64,000 nt of DNA from assembly GCA_030141605.1 (NCBI GenBank), contig JAQGDQ010000010.1, forward strand, positions 683,501 to 747,500, in the 5' to 3' direction. Made by a program: the position numbers and the translations under genes. Numbering within the stretch: the first letter of the stretch is position 1; every line of letters begins with the position of its first letter. Source of the stretch: Tubiluchus corallicola (Eukaryota; Priapulida; Priapulimorpha; Priapulimorphida; Tubiluchidae). Shown here one piece after another: positions 1-63,892 of the stretch. Under the pieces are notes generated by a model that was not told the DNA's origin, did not search any database, and was given only the letters and a program-made list of their open reading frames with translations.

Positions 1-483
1 CAGATTCCATTTCTGGTTGGAGGAACTTTAGATGAAGTCTGTTTGTCTCTCTCGACTTATTAGCTGAATTCTAATAGACAGTCCATTTATTAGTAAACTG
101 CTCTGTTAGCCATGTGAATGTGAAAGCTAAATGACATCATTGATATATTGGTGGGTAAGTTAATATCCTAATTAAGTGCAGCAACCTCACAATGGTGGTC
201 ACAACCTCGCAATGGAAATCTAAGGCAAGGTCAACTACATATCATTTCTCTACAGTATAGGTAATTGTTTTGAACTTTGAAAGATTTTGGAGGATTGTTA
301 ATGGATGTTTTTGACAAAACTATCTGTGTAATTTTGATGTGATTTGATAGACCACAAAACACTGCATCAGTAAAATAAAATTAAAAGAGATTGCTATGAT
401 TCTTGCAGACTTTTAGGAACTTGTGTTGTATTTGTTTTTACTATTGTAAGAACTAAATTTGTTAGGTATTTTTGTATATTTAG
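1..483. other. Intron upstream of first visible exon
   Basis: AT-rich. The first 60 bases are open in one frame but show no similarity to the DD3-3 family segment expected there. I see no exon. Confidence 0.4.
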
Positions 484-30605
<30,122 letters not shown>

Positions 30606-30864
30606 TAACGAAGTGCCTTAATTTTATTTTCGTAATTGTAATTTCAGTTTCAGAGAGCACAGTGTGATAAGTATTAATTTATACGCCATGTATACAATCT
30701 ACAGTGAGTAAGCATTGTCTGAGATATAAAAGCATGTTAAATATTGGGCACAATTTTTTCGATCACAATATAGTGTTGTAGTACAGAATTAAATCCCTTC
30801 TGTACTAAATTATGTCCTTACAAATTAAAAATTAATACATTTAGGTAGTAACTCTTAAAGTAAT

Positions 30865-31035
30865 GTAATTGCAATGTAGTTTCATTATTTTCAACTGTTA
30901 TGATGTCATTATGCAAGGAATGTAATTGCTACACAGTTTAATTACTTTTAACTGTTATGATGTCAATGTGCCAGTAGCATAATTGCAATGCAGTTTCTTT
31001 ATTTTCAATTGTTATAATGTCAATATGATATGAAG
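30865..31035. repeat. Three tandem 57-bp repeats
   Basis: Three imperfect copies starting near 30865, 30922 and 30979, sharing the words TAATTGCAATGCAGTTT and AACTGTTATGATGTCA. They lie in the presumed 3' UTR of the DD3-3-like gene. Confidence 0.75.
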
Positions 31036-32519
31036 GTGTAATATCTTATTGCCTCAATTATCACCTGAGTTATGTTCGATGCTGGTTCTATCTAGTATTT
31101 CAAGTAGCAGCTATTAGTTGTGCATCATTCAATAATTTACATAGTAGCAGTGACTAATTGACTATCAGCATAAAATAGCTGTTGCTAATGTGTCTTTTAA
31201 CCCTTGCCTGCTGATGCCTTCCCAGGTGCTGGTGTGACAGTGCATCCATATGAAACATATAATCTGAAACGTAGTTGTTCATTGCTGCATGTCTTGGCTT
31301 TTTAAAAATTTAGAATATAATAGAATAGAATTGTTACTATTGTGTCAGTAACAAGTTCGACTACAACTTCAACTTCAATATTGATTTACATACAGTACAC
31401 GTTGATCTTTTTACTCAAGCAATTATGAACAGACTTCGGTTTTCACATGTATTTATTCCTGAATTTTTTAAATTCATAACTATCATTGTCATAAATTTTA
31501 TTTTATTACTTTATAAAGCACAAGTGTGTTATCCCCTTGAAACGTTCCACAAGAAGTTCTTGAAGGATAAGATAATCAGTTGTATTTTTGTAAAGAATAT
31601 ACACAAGTTATAATGCTATTTTTTGCAAGAAAATCATGCATAAATAATTGTGCTAACAGTATTATTGCTGTGAGTCTTTCCGTGATGTCTAAATATACTG
31701 AGAATATTTGAAATTTTTTTTCTGTAGTAAACTAGTGCCAGTTGCTTTATCTACTTGTATTGTAAGTCGTTTGTGGTCGAAGCTAAAAAATTTCCGGGAT
31801 GTTATTTTCCACTGTATCGTTTAACAAGATTTTTCATAAAAAATAAGGCGACTCATGCAACAATTTAGTTTAGATAAATTGTGTTTTGCCATTCTCTACA
31901 GAAATAAAATTATGCTTGTCATGAAAACATTATTTTCTGCTATAGTCACAGAATGCTTTTTCTTGATTGTGGGAGAGGAGTTGACATAATCCCACAGTCA
32001 TGATAATCATAGACTAGAATAATTTATTCTATAGAGTGTTTTACTTATTATTGTCATAAGAGACAGTTTCTGCACAATTTCAAGCTAGGTAACGCATCTG
32101 GTGTATTTTAGTTTGTAACTGTGTTTTAGCTTCTCTCATGATATTTAAATTCTTCAAAAATTGTCTGTAGAGTCATGTCTGTAGCGAAACAGGCTGGGGG
32201 ACTTCATAATCAGGATTTTTGCTGTTTGACTGTAGTGGAAACTATTGGTCTACTCTTTCGTAGTGGACCAAAAATATAAATTTTTTTTTGACAATAGCTA
32301 GTTATATAATATATATATATATATGTAATTATACATAAAAAATTGTTATGAATATATGATACAAATCGAATATGTTTGATGAATAGTGAGCAAAGAAGTT
32401 TTACCGTTTGTCATTACCTGAAACAGTTTTATTATGATCGTAGTTAATTTAATTCTTGTTTTGTAATCATATTTTTGAGCAAGTTTTCATAATTGTACCA
32501 AGTACTTTCTGCAGGCAGA

Positions 32520-32525
32520 AATAAA
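32520..32525 (+). terminator. Candidate distal poly(A) signal, DD3-3-like gene
   Basis: Plus-strand AATAAA, the second after the stop; an earlier one lies at 31903-31908. Confidence 0.35.
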
Positions 32526-32564
32526 GGCATAAACACATGAAAGAAATCTTTGGTTGTAGACATT

Positions 32565-32570
32565 TTTATT
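32565..32570 (-). terminator. Poly(A) signal, Factor C-like gene
   Basis: First AATAAA on the minus strand after the stop, about 980 bp downstream. It lies 40 bp from a plus-strand AATAAA (32520-32525) of the convergent DD3-3-like gene. Confidence 0.5.
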
Positions 32571-33549
32571 TCATATTAACAAACGACACATCATAATCAC
32601 GAACTTCTGTTCATAAGCGATTTCTAGGTTGCAGCAGTCTCACACCGAGATAAAACTTCTAATTTTCAAAAGATAAATTATCATTGTCATCTTCACAGTT
32701 ACAGGGGTCATCACATAAACAAAAAGCAAGACTCTATGACACTTTGTGAGTTGCTGAATAAAAAGAACACACTCGGTCAATACATCACGTTACCAAAATG
32801 AAATAAGTTAGCCTAAATGGGCCAACATTTGTTGGAAAATTTTACTGTGAATGACTGGTTATTTTCTGTTAGAATCTTATTGGAAAGATCTGTATATATA
32901 TCCCTAACATAAACCTAAAATATGCATTGTATAAAGATGTTTTTATACATATATCACATCAAGCAGATTCATAGGAGACTAAACAGATCATCTGATGCAT
33001 TACATCTGAAAATGGAAATTTAACAGAATAAGAGCCTAATTCTTTGTCCAAATGTAACAGCAAAATTTCAGTTCAGTAGTCCTAGAATAACTTAAACATT
33101 TAAATATCTCTTAGCGACATATTTACAATGTACTAAGAAACTGAGTAGCTGTGATATTATGTCTTGAGCAGAAGATTTGAACTGACTGTAAATATTGATA
33201 AAAATGTGCCAAAATGGAGTTTGTGTAATGTGGCAGTTACACCTTACAAACCAGCAAAACATGAATGGCATACACCAACCCTAACTTCAAGAAAACATTT
33301 CAAACTTTGTGTAGCCAGCTTTAACACAATCGTTTATCGAAAAATGCAAAGCCACCAATTAATAAAACCTATAAAGTCATTTGGACTGTCAGTAGTTATG
33401 CCCATCTCTGTTAAGTTCACACAAAAATTCATTAGCAAAATCGACTTTTAAAAATCTTTACAGCCATGAACTGACTTATCACTGGTTTAGCACATAAAAA
33501 TAAAAATTCGAAGCATTCACAGCACTTTACGTGTGTAATCAAATTAATA

Positions 33550-53697
<20,148 letters not shown>

Positions 53698-56600
53698 GGT
53701 TAAAATACCAAGCATACGTTTACTTAAGGAAACCTTCAATAAAAAAATAAGACAATTTTATTACACTTTTAAATTAGACATTAAATAAATCTAATTTAAC
53801 AAAATTGTTGCAGTGACTATTGAGCATCTAAGAAACAGTGCAATTTTCCGGACATATGACATGCTGATATATGATCCAAAATATATATTTTATCACCTAT
53901 AATGGTTGTCAAAATATTACCTTTAACAGAAAATCTCCCTAAGCAATAATATTTAAATTAAGTTTTGCAGTACGTCTTATACATCTATAATAATCTCTGC
54001 AAGGGCTTCCACGTAGATGAAAGCATGTCCTAAATCACAAACGCACATGTGGCGTCCGGGGTGCTCAAATTTACATCCCTGAGTGCTTCAAACCTGTGTG
54101 CGTTCATAATAGTACTTTGCTGAGCTATCACTCGAACAAACTTTAGTATCTGGCAGTATGAACTTAGTAAAAAAAACAATACTCACCGAATTCGTACAAG
54201 AAAGCATCATTTCCTTTTCAAATAACGAGGAAAATTCCCGGGAACCACAACGCTCTAGATCCAGTCAACGAAAAGAAAGTGTTACAACGTTGTTTTTAAA
54301 AACAGGAAGACCGTTGCACGCTTTTTCAGACGAAGTGTCTGGCTTCAATTGCAAAGTGAAGACATTCCTGACACATGTTATAATCACTCCAGTAAGGTCG
54401 TTAAACACGTACGTGACAGTATTCACCGCGTACGTTTGCGTGAGCACTGTGCTACCTTCCAAACCCTCTGACTAAATACTATATCTTACTACACATCATT
54501 TTTCTCAAAATTTAGTCTTCGATAGAAGAACGGTCTTCACAGCACGAAAAGTGTCTAATTTTACAAAAACAGTCTAAAAACACTTCTTGTAAAGCGAAAA
54601 GGTGATCAGACTTTAACAAACATTGTCAGGTGAGGAAGACAGTAGAAACTGCATGTCAAAAAATACTTTCACGCGCAGAAAAGAAATACACTAAAAGTGT
54701 ACCAATCAGTGATGTAAATGTGTTTGTCGCGTCACCGTGAATCTCTGACATCAGGAAAGCTGTCCAAGACCATGCAAACTTAGGCACGTTCCGTCTCTGT
54801 TCTTTTCTAGCACTTCAAAATTAGCAAACTTTTCACTAAAACAATATTTATGCCACAGCGTGCGCAAAAGCTGTCAAAGTTTAACAGCGGATGCCTGGCG
54901 AAACAAGGTTTTTGGACCACAAACGAAAAAAACCGTGACATGAGACACAATACACAAACAACGCAAGTGGCATTAGGTACCACTTTAAAAGATGATAAAG
55001 TTTATAACCCTTTCTGACAAACACTTTGTCTGTGCAGGCGCTAAGAATAGATGCAGACACAAATTTCAGATCGCAGTTAATTCGTAGAAACCACAAGCAA
55101 ATCCATTCAGCAACTTGTTCTAGCAGCAAAAATGTCTGTTTCCCACTTGCAACTGCGCAACAAGAAGCTGTTTTTGCTCTTATAAAAGATCCAATTAGTG
55201 CCTAGACTCTGAAACTCCAGATATTTATCATAGGCAGACATGAGCTAGCCTTGCTCAACACATAAGTAACGTTAATTATGGATCAATAAATTTCGGCAAA
55301 GTTTGTTCTTTAAACACATACAGAACTCACAATCAAGCAAAAATATGAGACGCGCAAGGAACATATAGTCAAAGCAAAACAAAAAACAACAAAAAAAAGT
55401 AACATGCAGGCAAACAAACAATAGTAAAACACAAAAACTTATATCAAGAAAAAACGACAAAGGCGATACGCAAAGAACAGAAATAATCCTAAAAAGCTCA
55501 TTCAACAGTTCGAAAAAATCGACTTAAATGTGCATTTTTTAAACAAACCTTCGCACACTATTTGCGATCTTTAACTAGATTATTTTGACCTAGGAAGCAA
55601 TGCACACATGACCAAAGCACAAGCGGTCCAGTGGGGCCTATACACGAATAATGAAATCATACTCTTACACAAAAAATCACAGATGCCGCTTATTAAGTTC
55701 ACACGTTGATCTTTTCTTACACACAAGCCCTTCAAAACCAGAAGCAATTTCACACTGTAACTGGGCAGAGGAATAAACACACCCCTCCTGAGAGTCCCTA
55801 GAGCCCAATAAGAAACCACGTATCAAATTGTGACATTAATACTGTGGCGGTAGCGTGAAGACACCCACACACAGCTTGCAGTCACTTGCGGTATCAATTT
55901 TGAGATCGCAAGCTAGATTTTGTGTAGAAAGAAAATTGCGACACACTACTTCAGCTGCATGTATGAAAATATACATTCAAATAATCAGACGTTAGTAACA
56001 TCACACCACATTTAACAACTTAAAGAAACAAAATTGTATCGTCAAGAGAAAGGAAATAGGCAGACAGATTATGAAAAAAAGGATGTCATATATTATTACA
56101 TTTAATTCATGCTTAATGTTTAGTCCAAGTTTCAACGGACTGAATTTGAGTGCCGTAAAATAAAAATTCCTCTTTGAATGCAGTGTACTTTAACTGTGGT
56201 TACAAATGATGATTACACGATACTGGCAAAGACAAGTAATCCGTTCGTAATAGGTAATTAATTGCTAATGTTAATTAACAGTAAATATTCTTCGTATAGC
56301 TGCAAAATTCCATACTTAAAAAGAAATTTTAGTTCCTACAACTGGCACAAAATTAGTGGGTAGAATCCAATCTTCAACCAAGATATGAGTTTGCCACCTC
56401 TTCTTATACCACAACGCAAATAGTACATCATGAAAGGCAATTAACTAATAATTACACTTCATTTTGAACATTAATACCTGCATATATACTGATGCCTTTC
56501 TCACTGTTTTTTTTCTGATTATGTTTTAAATTGGGCAGTTTCATTGGCCATGTTTATTTCAGCTGCTACCTCATAAAGAGAAGATGTACATACATCCAAA

Positions 56601-59600
56601 TGTGGCTAAGACACCTTTGTTGGTTCAGTGGCTCATTTTAGAGGTATAGTATAGCCTTGATAATGAGGCAGATTGCAGTCTCGTCAGGACCGTCCAATTT
56701 GAGTAGACTTTCCGTCGAGTGCAAGAACTGGCTTGCAGGATTTGTATAAAAAATGGTTAGCACGGTGGTTTCATGTAGTGAATGATGTCCGATATAATTT
56801 GATTAGAGATAAGATTGCTCTCCAATGATGGCACAGGTCCTGGTAGAGAACAATTTTTTCACCACTCATTTTTCATGTCAACCATAACAGATTATACGAA
56901 TTACAGAGTAAGTTAAGACTGTCTCAAAATTACAGAAACATATCATTAATAAAAAGAATAATTGTTTTGAATAGATAGCATTAGGCTAAATTAAAATGGA
57001 ACACGATTTAAAAGATAATCAAAGCATTGACGTAATCACATAGATATGATTAACGAAGGCGAGCTTCCTACAATTTAAAAAAATTTAAAAATCTAGCTAG
57101 TCAATATGTTAATAACCAAAAATACAATTTTATTGTAATTGTTTATACACAAGATTTACATCTATAGGAAAATTTAGCATAATCAATATTATTAAATTTG
57201 GACACTAATAAGGAAAAGTAATTTATAATTGGCATCATACAGAAGCGATGAATTCCCACACATCAAAAACAGAGCCAAGAATTATTCAAATTAACAATAA
57301 AATGAACATTTCTGAATTAGGGACTTTTGGGTAAGTCCAACAATCACTACACGTACATAGCACCTGCATCAACAAATTAGGACACTCTTTAACAATTTGA
57401 AGTTGGATAGCTTAGTAGCTAAGGCCGCTTGTCTAAAAATATACACAAACACGAAAGATCATCAATTTACAAGCCCTTTCTTTCAAACCTTTTGGTTTTT
57501 AAAATTATTTTTTCCCAAGTATAACTTGAATTTCACGTATTCCTTTAAGTATTTCACCAAAAAGATTTTACTAGCCATGTGTTAAATTTAGTTTTTTTAG
57601 AATAAACATTATTCTAAAAACATTACTCAAAATAAACATTAGATGCAAACAAACATTTTGTACAGCTTAAATCTCTATCACAAAAGACATTTCATGCTTA
57701 TTCCCAGAAGTTTAAAAAAATTGATTGTTCTCATCAAGAGATATTAACAGACCACAGCAAACAATTTATGCACTTTCTTATTCTTAGATATGTCTTTATA
57801 ATGGCTGGGGAAACACTGTGTTATTAAATCATAACCACAAACAATTTTTCTGATTCTTAGGTACTTTTTAAAAAAGCTTTGCAAGCAGAATGTTGTACAA
57901 TGCACACACCTTTCTTCTATATCTAGTACTAGTTAATGTACAGATATATAACATGACAAAAAAGTTAATAATCTTCGAATATGTAAATTCATGAAACTTA
58001 TCAACAATTCAAAGAAAAGAAATAATTCAAACAATACATTAACAAAAAAATAATCAGTGATTTTTCAGAAATTTGGCAGGTCGATCTTGATATACTCATA
58101 TATTTGGGCAATCTTGCTAAAAACGAACGGTTTTTTTGTTTAATAAATAGTAAGAAATATAAAGCTATGTATGCTTCAAATATCAGCAATAGGAAAGGAA
58201 TGTAAATTTTGAGGAAGATGTTATGCAAGACAAAAGTTAGATGCAGCATAACATGCAAATTTTGAAATTTATTAATTAATTTAAACAAAAAATTTTTAGA
58301 ATGTTACAATACTGTCTGCTCCTTTGTGGCGGACCTTCTGTATTACAAATGCCAAACTGCATCTGTGGCCTAATAGGGGTGCAAGACTTCTACAATTACT
58401 GTACAGAATTTGCAATGTAAGTACGAAAACCATTGCAGAAGCAACAATACAATTTTTCTTTCTGATATGAATGACATCAAAATTAATACTGGCTGCCCAT
58501 CTGTCTAATAGTCAAACAACAACAAATATCTTATCATAGTATTAATTTACAAAACCAAAATAGAAATAAGGAAATTAGAGATAATTATACACTTTGCACC
58601 CATTACAAATTGTTTTCTTGTTGCTAAACTTTTTAAAATATGTGAAGTGGATACATTTTAAATGATTTTGAACAACCACACAGTGGGATGCACAAATTAT
58701 TATCTCTCTACTGCCCAACGTGACATGGGAGTAACACTGTATTATACAGGTTATTAAAAATCTCGCAAAGCATATTTGCCCATAAAAGATCACTTTGACT
58801 ACAAAGTGACACCAATAGAATTTGCATTAATTAGCAGAGTAGTGTATAACTGTCATAATAAGTATTTTTATTCCACATGGCGTTGTCTGTTTCAGAGACA
58901 TATGACTATGAATTTCTAACTTCTTCAAATAGCCGTTTCTGACTATATATATCAAAATAAAATACTATTTTACCTTTTTCAATTTATCTAATTGTAATTA
59001 GTGGTTGTTACCTGAAAGTAACAATGAGTTACCAAGCATGAGCACATTACATTATATCAGTAGTTACAATAATGTGAAATTTAGCAGTTAGGTAGCAATA
59101 ACGCATTTACATGTACAAAAATAATTGCCTGTAGTGCTTTCTCTAACTTTGCATGTAATTAAGGTTATCTTCAGCTACACACGTAGGCTACTTTATTAAA
59201 CAAAACTTATAAACCTTAGACATTTTATAAGTGGTAGGTCTATATTGCTTTTACACACACCTGTATGTATTGCAGAAATGTTCAAATGCGGTAAATATCT
59301 GCAAGCCACTTCATGCTATCAATGAAAATTATGGCAAATACCTAGGTAATACCAGCAAAAATGTTTAATGGGAAAAAACACAAGCACCCGTCACTGACGC
59401 TTTGTACTTCTGCATTAGATGCTACAAATGCTAGAGATAGGCAAAACTGCTATGTTGCAATTGACGTTCATGAGATTGAGTAGAATAAAATGACGAATTG
59501 TTCAGCAAAACAGAATTGATGAATTTTATATGAGCATCAAATTGTGAGGTAGATGAAAAAAATGTGATTACAATTTCTTATTTACACTGTTTCTGTGTAG

Positions 59601-60273
59601 GTTTTGCAGACAGTGAGTATGGCATTTCATGTGGCATAATTCAGCACGCTATCGGATATCGATTTTTTATTACCTGTATGCACCCAGTGTTACCCCAAAG
59701 TCACAAAGGTCTATTTACATTTATTCTATACAAGTACTTTTTCTAGTAATATACGGATTACTAATTTCTGGAAATGATTTGTTTACATAGCTTATGGTAA
59801 TTTGTAGAGGCTCAATATTCCTGACATTAAAACAGCATCAGCAAATCTAATACTTTAAACTCGACAAAATACACCTAAGGAACAAAATTCTGCTTTGCTT
59901 TTCTTCATCCCTTTTCCAAACTTGGCCTTTGATGTTCATTAACATTTCCTTTTGTTTTTACAGTAAGAATACTTGCAAATGCTCCAAAGCTATAGGGTAA
60001 TACTACTACAATGATTATAAATCAGAGCATTTGGTACCAGATTATGGATGCTAACAGTAACAGCAAAGCTGAAAAATTTTAAACAGTGCATATTTCGTAC
60101 AAATGTGAGAAGAATATCATGAATAAAATTACGAATTAAATCACGACTGCCTATTATATCTCCCTAAAGTAAATTTGGCCACAATTGTTTTATAAAAAAA
60201 TATCATGTACAGCAGAAAACAAAATACATACCGGCATGCATGGTAGTACCATCTCATTATTTGACAAGTAGCT
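53698..60273. other. Intergenic stretch: 5' flank of Factor C-like gene and 3' flank of next gene
   Basis: About 6.5 kb without a recognisable exon on either strand. Around 54000-55900 the sequence is somewhat less AT-rich and may contain the Factor C-like promoter and untranslated exons. From 56000 on it is AT-rich and may be the long 3' UTR or flank of the gene ending at 60274. No tRNA, rRNA or known repeat was seen. Confidence 0.4.
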
Positions 60274-60311
60274 TTATCTGGCGGGCTTTAAATAAATACC
60301 ATTTCGAGTAC
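60274..60311 (-). CDS. Unrecognised protein, terminal exon
   Basis: Acceptor tttgcttgcag with phase-1 entry gives GTRNGIYLKPAR and stop TAA at 60274-60276. A donor-like gtatgt follows 43 bp after the stop, so a 3' UTR intron is possible. Confidence 0.5.
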
Positions 60312-63300
60312 CTGCAAGCAAATAAATCACTTATTAGGAATACAAAATCATCTTCAATCTCTCTCTAAAGAAATGTTTGGTATTCTGTTCCAGCAAATGT
60401 CAGCTAATGGTAGAACTAATATTGTATAGCAATGCACAATTGCTACATTTCAATTCATTTTAATCAAACACATGCTAACATCGCTAGTGAAGTATGTCAA
60501 ACCTCATCGAACTAGCTGTTCCTCACTGACAGTTTATTTTTCAAACCAGGACTACTGGAGAAAATCTTTACCTGTTTTCAAAAATAGAATCCCCGTGTAG
60601 AGGGAATCGATCCATTCAAACCAATGCAAATGCTGGGGGTATGGTGGTGTAGTGCTTCATGTCTATTTCTGATAAAACCTAGCTTCACAAGCACTACTAT
60701 TGCATCACCATCACCAACAAGTTGTTTTTTTAGTTACTCGTAAAATTATGCTCTGGGCACAGACTTTCTTACTGTGCAGCACTCAGGCTGAATTTTCTAA
60801 AGGTTATTGTTCTTGTTCTTGATGGTGTTTTGTTGATGTAGTGATTTTTATTGTACATATGCAGTGATTTTTACTATATATATACATTTTGCCTATACTT
60901 CTTGAACATGATGAGGAAGTGGAAGGTTCGCAGTTAAAGGAAACAGCACATTGAAATGGGTGTTACCTGGAATAAAGCTCATTTTATTTTTTACTTATCT
61001 TGCTGCTGCTGTTATTGTTGTTTTTGTTGTTGGTTGTTGTTGCTGCTGCTTTTATTGCTGCCATTGTCATTGTTCTTGATGTTGGCATGGTTGTTGTAGT
61101 TGGCTTTATTGTTCGTTGCTGCTGCTATTTTTATAAAGCAGAGTAAACAAAATACAACAAAGTAAAAATCCATTATTTTAATAAAAATTGTAAAATTGTC
61201 TGGGAAAAGAATACATTACCTTTTTGAAAAGTATTCGTTTTAAAACGCTTGCTACGTCTTAGCTTTAATGGAGAGACATAGTTAGCAAATGTAGCATTTT
61301 CTTCCACAAAAGCAGGTTTTTCAGCATTCACTTCGATACTGTCAGTATCTGCAAAAGGGCATGTGTCATCATGATTGACATGAAATTGATTTCTGGAACA
61401 TCCAGATGAGTGATTTCGTTTTCGAGATGAAATTGAGGAACTATGTTTCTCTTGGTCATCAAATTGTCTGTCGGCGGATTTTTCTCCAACGTCTGTAACT
61501 TCTGTAACTACCACTACTTCACTGGATTTTTCAAATGTAGGAGAACAAGATTCATCTTCCTTATCATATACTGGAATGACTTTGTTATCTACACAGTCAG
61601 CAACTATTTCATGGACAACATCGCTAATTTTTGAAGCATCATCTTGTTCATGCACAATAGCAATATCTTCACATGGATTTGAGACATTCGTAGGACTCTC
61701 CACACAATCTTTCAGCAAAGACTGACTGTCCGTATCAGATATTCTGTTCACCTCTTTTTCTTGTGTCCTTTTTTCCACCTGGTTACTTTCAGTCTTCTTT
61801 GACTGCACATTTTCCACTTCCCCATCGGGTTCAAAAAGTATAGACAAAATGTCAAATGTAGGAGACAAAGACTTTAGTCCACAATTATCTTTATTTTGAT
61901 CAATGCTATCAAATTTTGGACTACTAGCAACATTGTTTTCACTTTTTCTATTGTTAGCACTTTTATCCTTCCACGCTGGACTACATGAGAAGATATCCTC
62001 AATGCTGGACCCACTGAGTGTCTTGCCTCTGATTTTTGAAACAGACTCGGTTTGCTCGACCTCCACATCGGTATCTGAGCCAGAGTCTTCGCAAGTAATT
62101 TTGCAGGGTAGTTTTCGCATATTGTATTCTTTCATAACCACAGGAATGTTTTTAATATCACGACCATATTCTCCGAAGCTGTTTAGTTCATTAAGTATTG
62201 ATTCTTCCAGCTCGTCTGTGGAAGACGAATCCGAATCAGATAAACTGAAGAATTTGTCATCTTTTTTGCTATGAAGGCGTTTTCGACTTTGGATACCATT
62301 TTTATCCCGAATTTTTGCTTCTTGTGCAGCCTTATTAGTCCTAGCGTCACTTTCACTATTTAAGAGGAGAACGTTATTGTCACTACTGCAGTGGTCTGCT
62401 GTATATGAGCTAGATGAGCATCCAGCTGTTGCAGATATACGAGGTATTCCAGATGTCGATGGTTTTGCAGTTCGCAATTTCATCTCCGAGATGAGTGCAG
62501 AAAAATGACTGCCATGTCTTTTGACTAGCAGAAAAATAAAAATTTACAAGATTAATTTCCAACATAGAGTCTCGATTAAAATAATTTAGCAAATCCACCA
62601 GTTTTTAATCCATTTGGTATTTCTGTTTGTTTTTTTTGTTAAGCTAGTGACTTTCTAAACACTATCCAATTTACAAAAATCAGTTATTGTGAATGTGAGA
62701 AAATATGTGCAAAGAGCTCCAGCCACTGTTACACATGTACTATTAGAAAAATATTTGACATGCCGTCATTTCAGACAGAACTCCTATTTTAGACAAATAA
62801 TTAACTACATGACCACGATGACAAAAAACTTACGATAGCTCTGATTCGTCTTTTCGATTTCAGCTTCGGTTACACCAGCCCGACCAATTGTATTCTAGAA
62901 ACAATCACATATTTTTAAAATCTCTACAATGCAGAAAATCAAAAGTAAGAAAAATGTAATGCTGGCCAGGTGACAAATACACACGTGCACTAATATTCAG
63001 CAAAACAAAAAGATCTAATTATTATTCGAGTTCTCTTTTCAAAATGTCTTGAAGTTCACAAACACAGTAAAAAATTACAGGCTACTGATTTATTTACTTT
63101 TACGCCAGAAAGATCCTTTTATTTATGTACGTTTTTTGACAGCTGTATCACCTAGATACTGTTGGAAGATTCTATATTCAGCTACAAAAGAGGGGAGCTT
63201 ATCAAGCCAGTATGATAAACCTGGTCACCTCTTTCATTCTAGCAGATTCCCCTAGAAGTGTCTCAATTTTGAATTGTTATGCTTGAACTTCGGAGCTAAG

Positions 63301-63892
63301 GCCACATCGCTTAAATATAAAAAGCAAACCGTCAGCCAACAGAGTGCACGATTTAGCCGAGGTGAAAAGCTGACACAAGAAGCTCACATTTATTTTTTCA
63401 TTTGCCGACAAGGTATTTGCCTTCCTAGCTTGTTCCGCTTTCAACACTTCATTGACTAGAGCGCTTGAAGTTCTTGGTTCCAGTAGATCACACTCCGCAT
63501 TATACAGAAGAACAAACTCTTGGTGCCGTTTTATCAACGTCTGAAATGATGTAAAGTTGTCTTAGTCAGTACCAACATGAACGGAGCTGACTTGACTTAT
63601 GGCTTGAAAGGCTTAAACATAGCTTCAGGTTTTTTTATATGGAAGTATAATAATGAAATACGTTAACTTAGTGGTGGGACATCAGTTTCATTTTCATAAT
63701 CGATTATAATCAGTTTTCAGACCTTGTTCGTTTGCTTCTGTATGCCTCTACATAGTTTGTAGACAGCCTTGGCTGTGTCCAATTTTTGTATTTGGGCCCA
63801 TGTAGAAAACAAAATAGGTCCACATTTCACTTTGCACACAATTTTTTGATGGGAGATCATGTCTAGCTTTTGTTGTGTCCATTGCTGTGAAG
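60274..63892 (-). CDS. Unrecognised Ser/acid-rich probable nuclear protein, 3' part of gene (five exons)
   Basis: Exons 63723-63892, 63388-63540, 62834-62894, 61220-62524 and 60274-60311 join with matching phases and give about 574 residues; the 5' end is beyond the window. The first 150 or so residues look helical and carry few stops for order-breaking residues (WTQQKLDMISHQK, TLIKRHQEFVLLYNAECDLL, KRHGSHFSALISEM). The rest is low-complexity, with an acidic Ser cluster (SLSDSDSSSTDELEESI), several SP sites in a similar context (SPKFDS, SPTFDI, SPTFEK) and basic runs (SRKR, KLRRSKRFK) that could be nuclear localisation signals. I do not recognise the family. A chromatin or cell-cycle protein regulated by proline-directed kinases would fit but is inference. 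Confidence 0.7.
60312..61219. other. Last intron of the unrecognised gene, with TTG/CTG-rich tract
   Basis: Non-coding. The stretch 60998-61125 is rich in imperfect TTG, CTG and TTAT triplets on the plus strand (CAA/CAG on the transcribed minus strand). Confidence 0.6.
61220..62524 (-). CDS. Unrecognised protein, large low-complexity exon
   Basis: Fully open over 1305 bp. Acceptor tttctgctag puts KRHGSHFSALISE ahead of the internal Met at 62483, so that Met need not be a start. It carries the acidic Ser cluster, SP sites and C-terminal basic run SPLKLRRSKRFKTNTFQK. Donor AAAAAG|gtaatg, phase 1. Confidence 0.85.
62834..62894 (-). CDS. Unrecognised protein, short exon
   Basis: Acceptor ttgtttctag, donor TATC|gtaagt; encodes NTIGRAGVTEAEIEKTNQSY. 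Phases 0 in, 1 out, matching both neighbours. Confidence 0.75.
63388..63540 (-). CDS. Unrecognised protein, helical exon
   Basis: Acceptor catttcag, donor AAT|gtgagc; 51 whole codons (TLIKRHQEFVLLYNAECDLL to ANEKIN), heptad-like and helical. Confidence 0.7.
63723..63892 (-). CDS. Unrecognised protein, first visible exon
   Basis: Acceptor gttcgtgcag; encodes SQQWTQQKLDMI to GIQKQTNK. The donor AAG|gtctga is weak. Entry phase 1, exit phase 0. Confidence 0.6.

Larger units (their letters stand above)
30606..32540 (+). other. 3' UTR and downstream flank of DD3-3-like gene
   Basis: AT-rich sequence with no supported exon. The first AATAAA after the stop is at 31903-31908 and a second is at 32520-32525. 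It contains a 57-bp tandem repeat (30865-31035). Which poly(A) site is used cannot be told from sequence. Confidence 0.5.

Noticed and set aside
54158-54475. Plus-strand ORF of 105 codons
   Set aside because: No domain, no splice context and no similarity; consistent with chance in a less AT-rich stretch.
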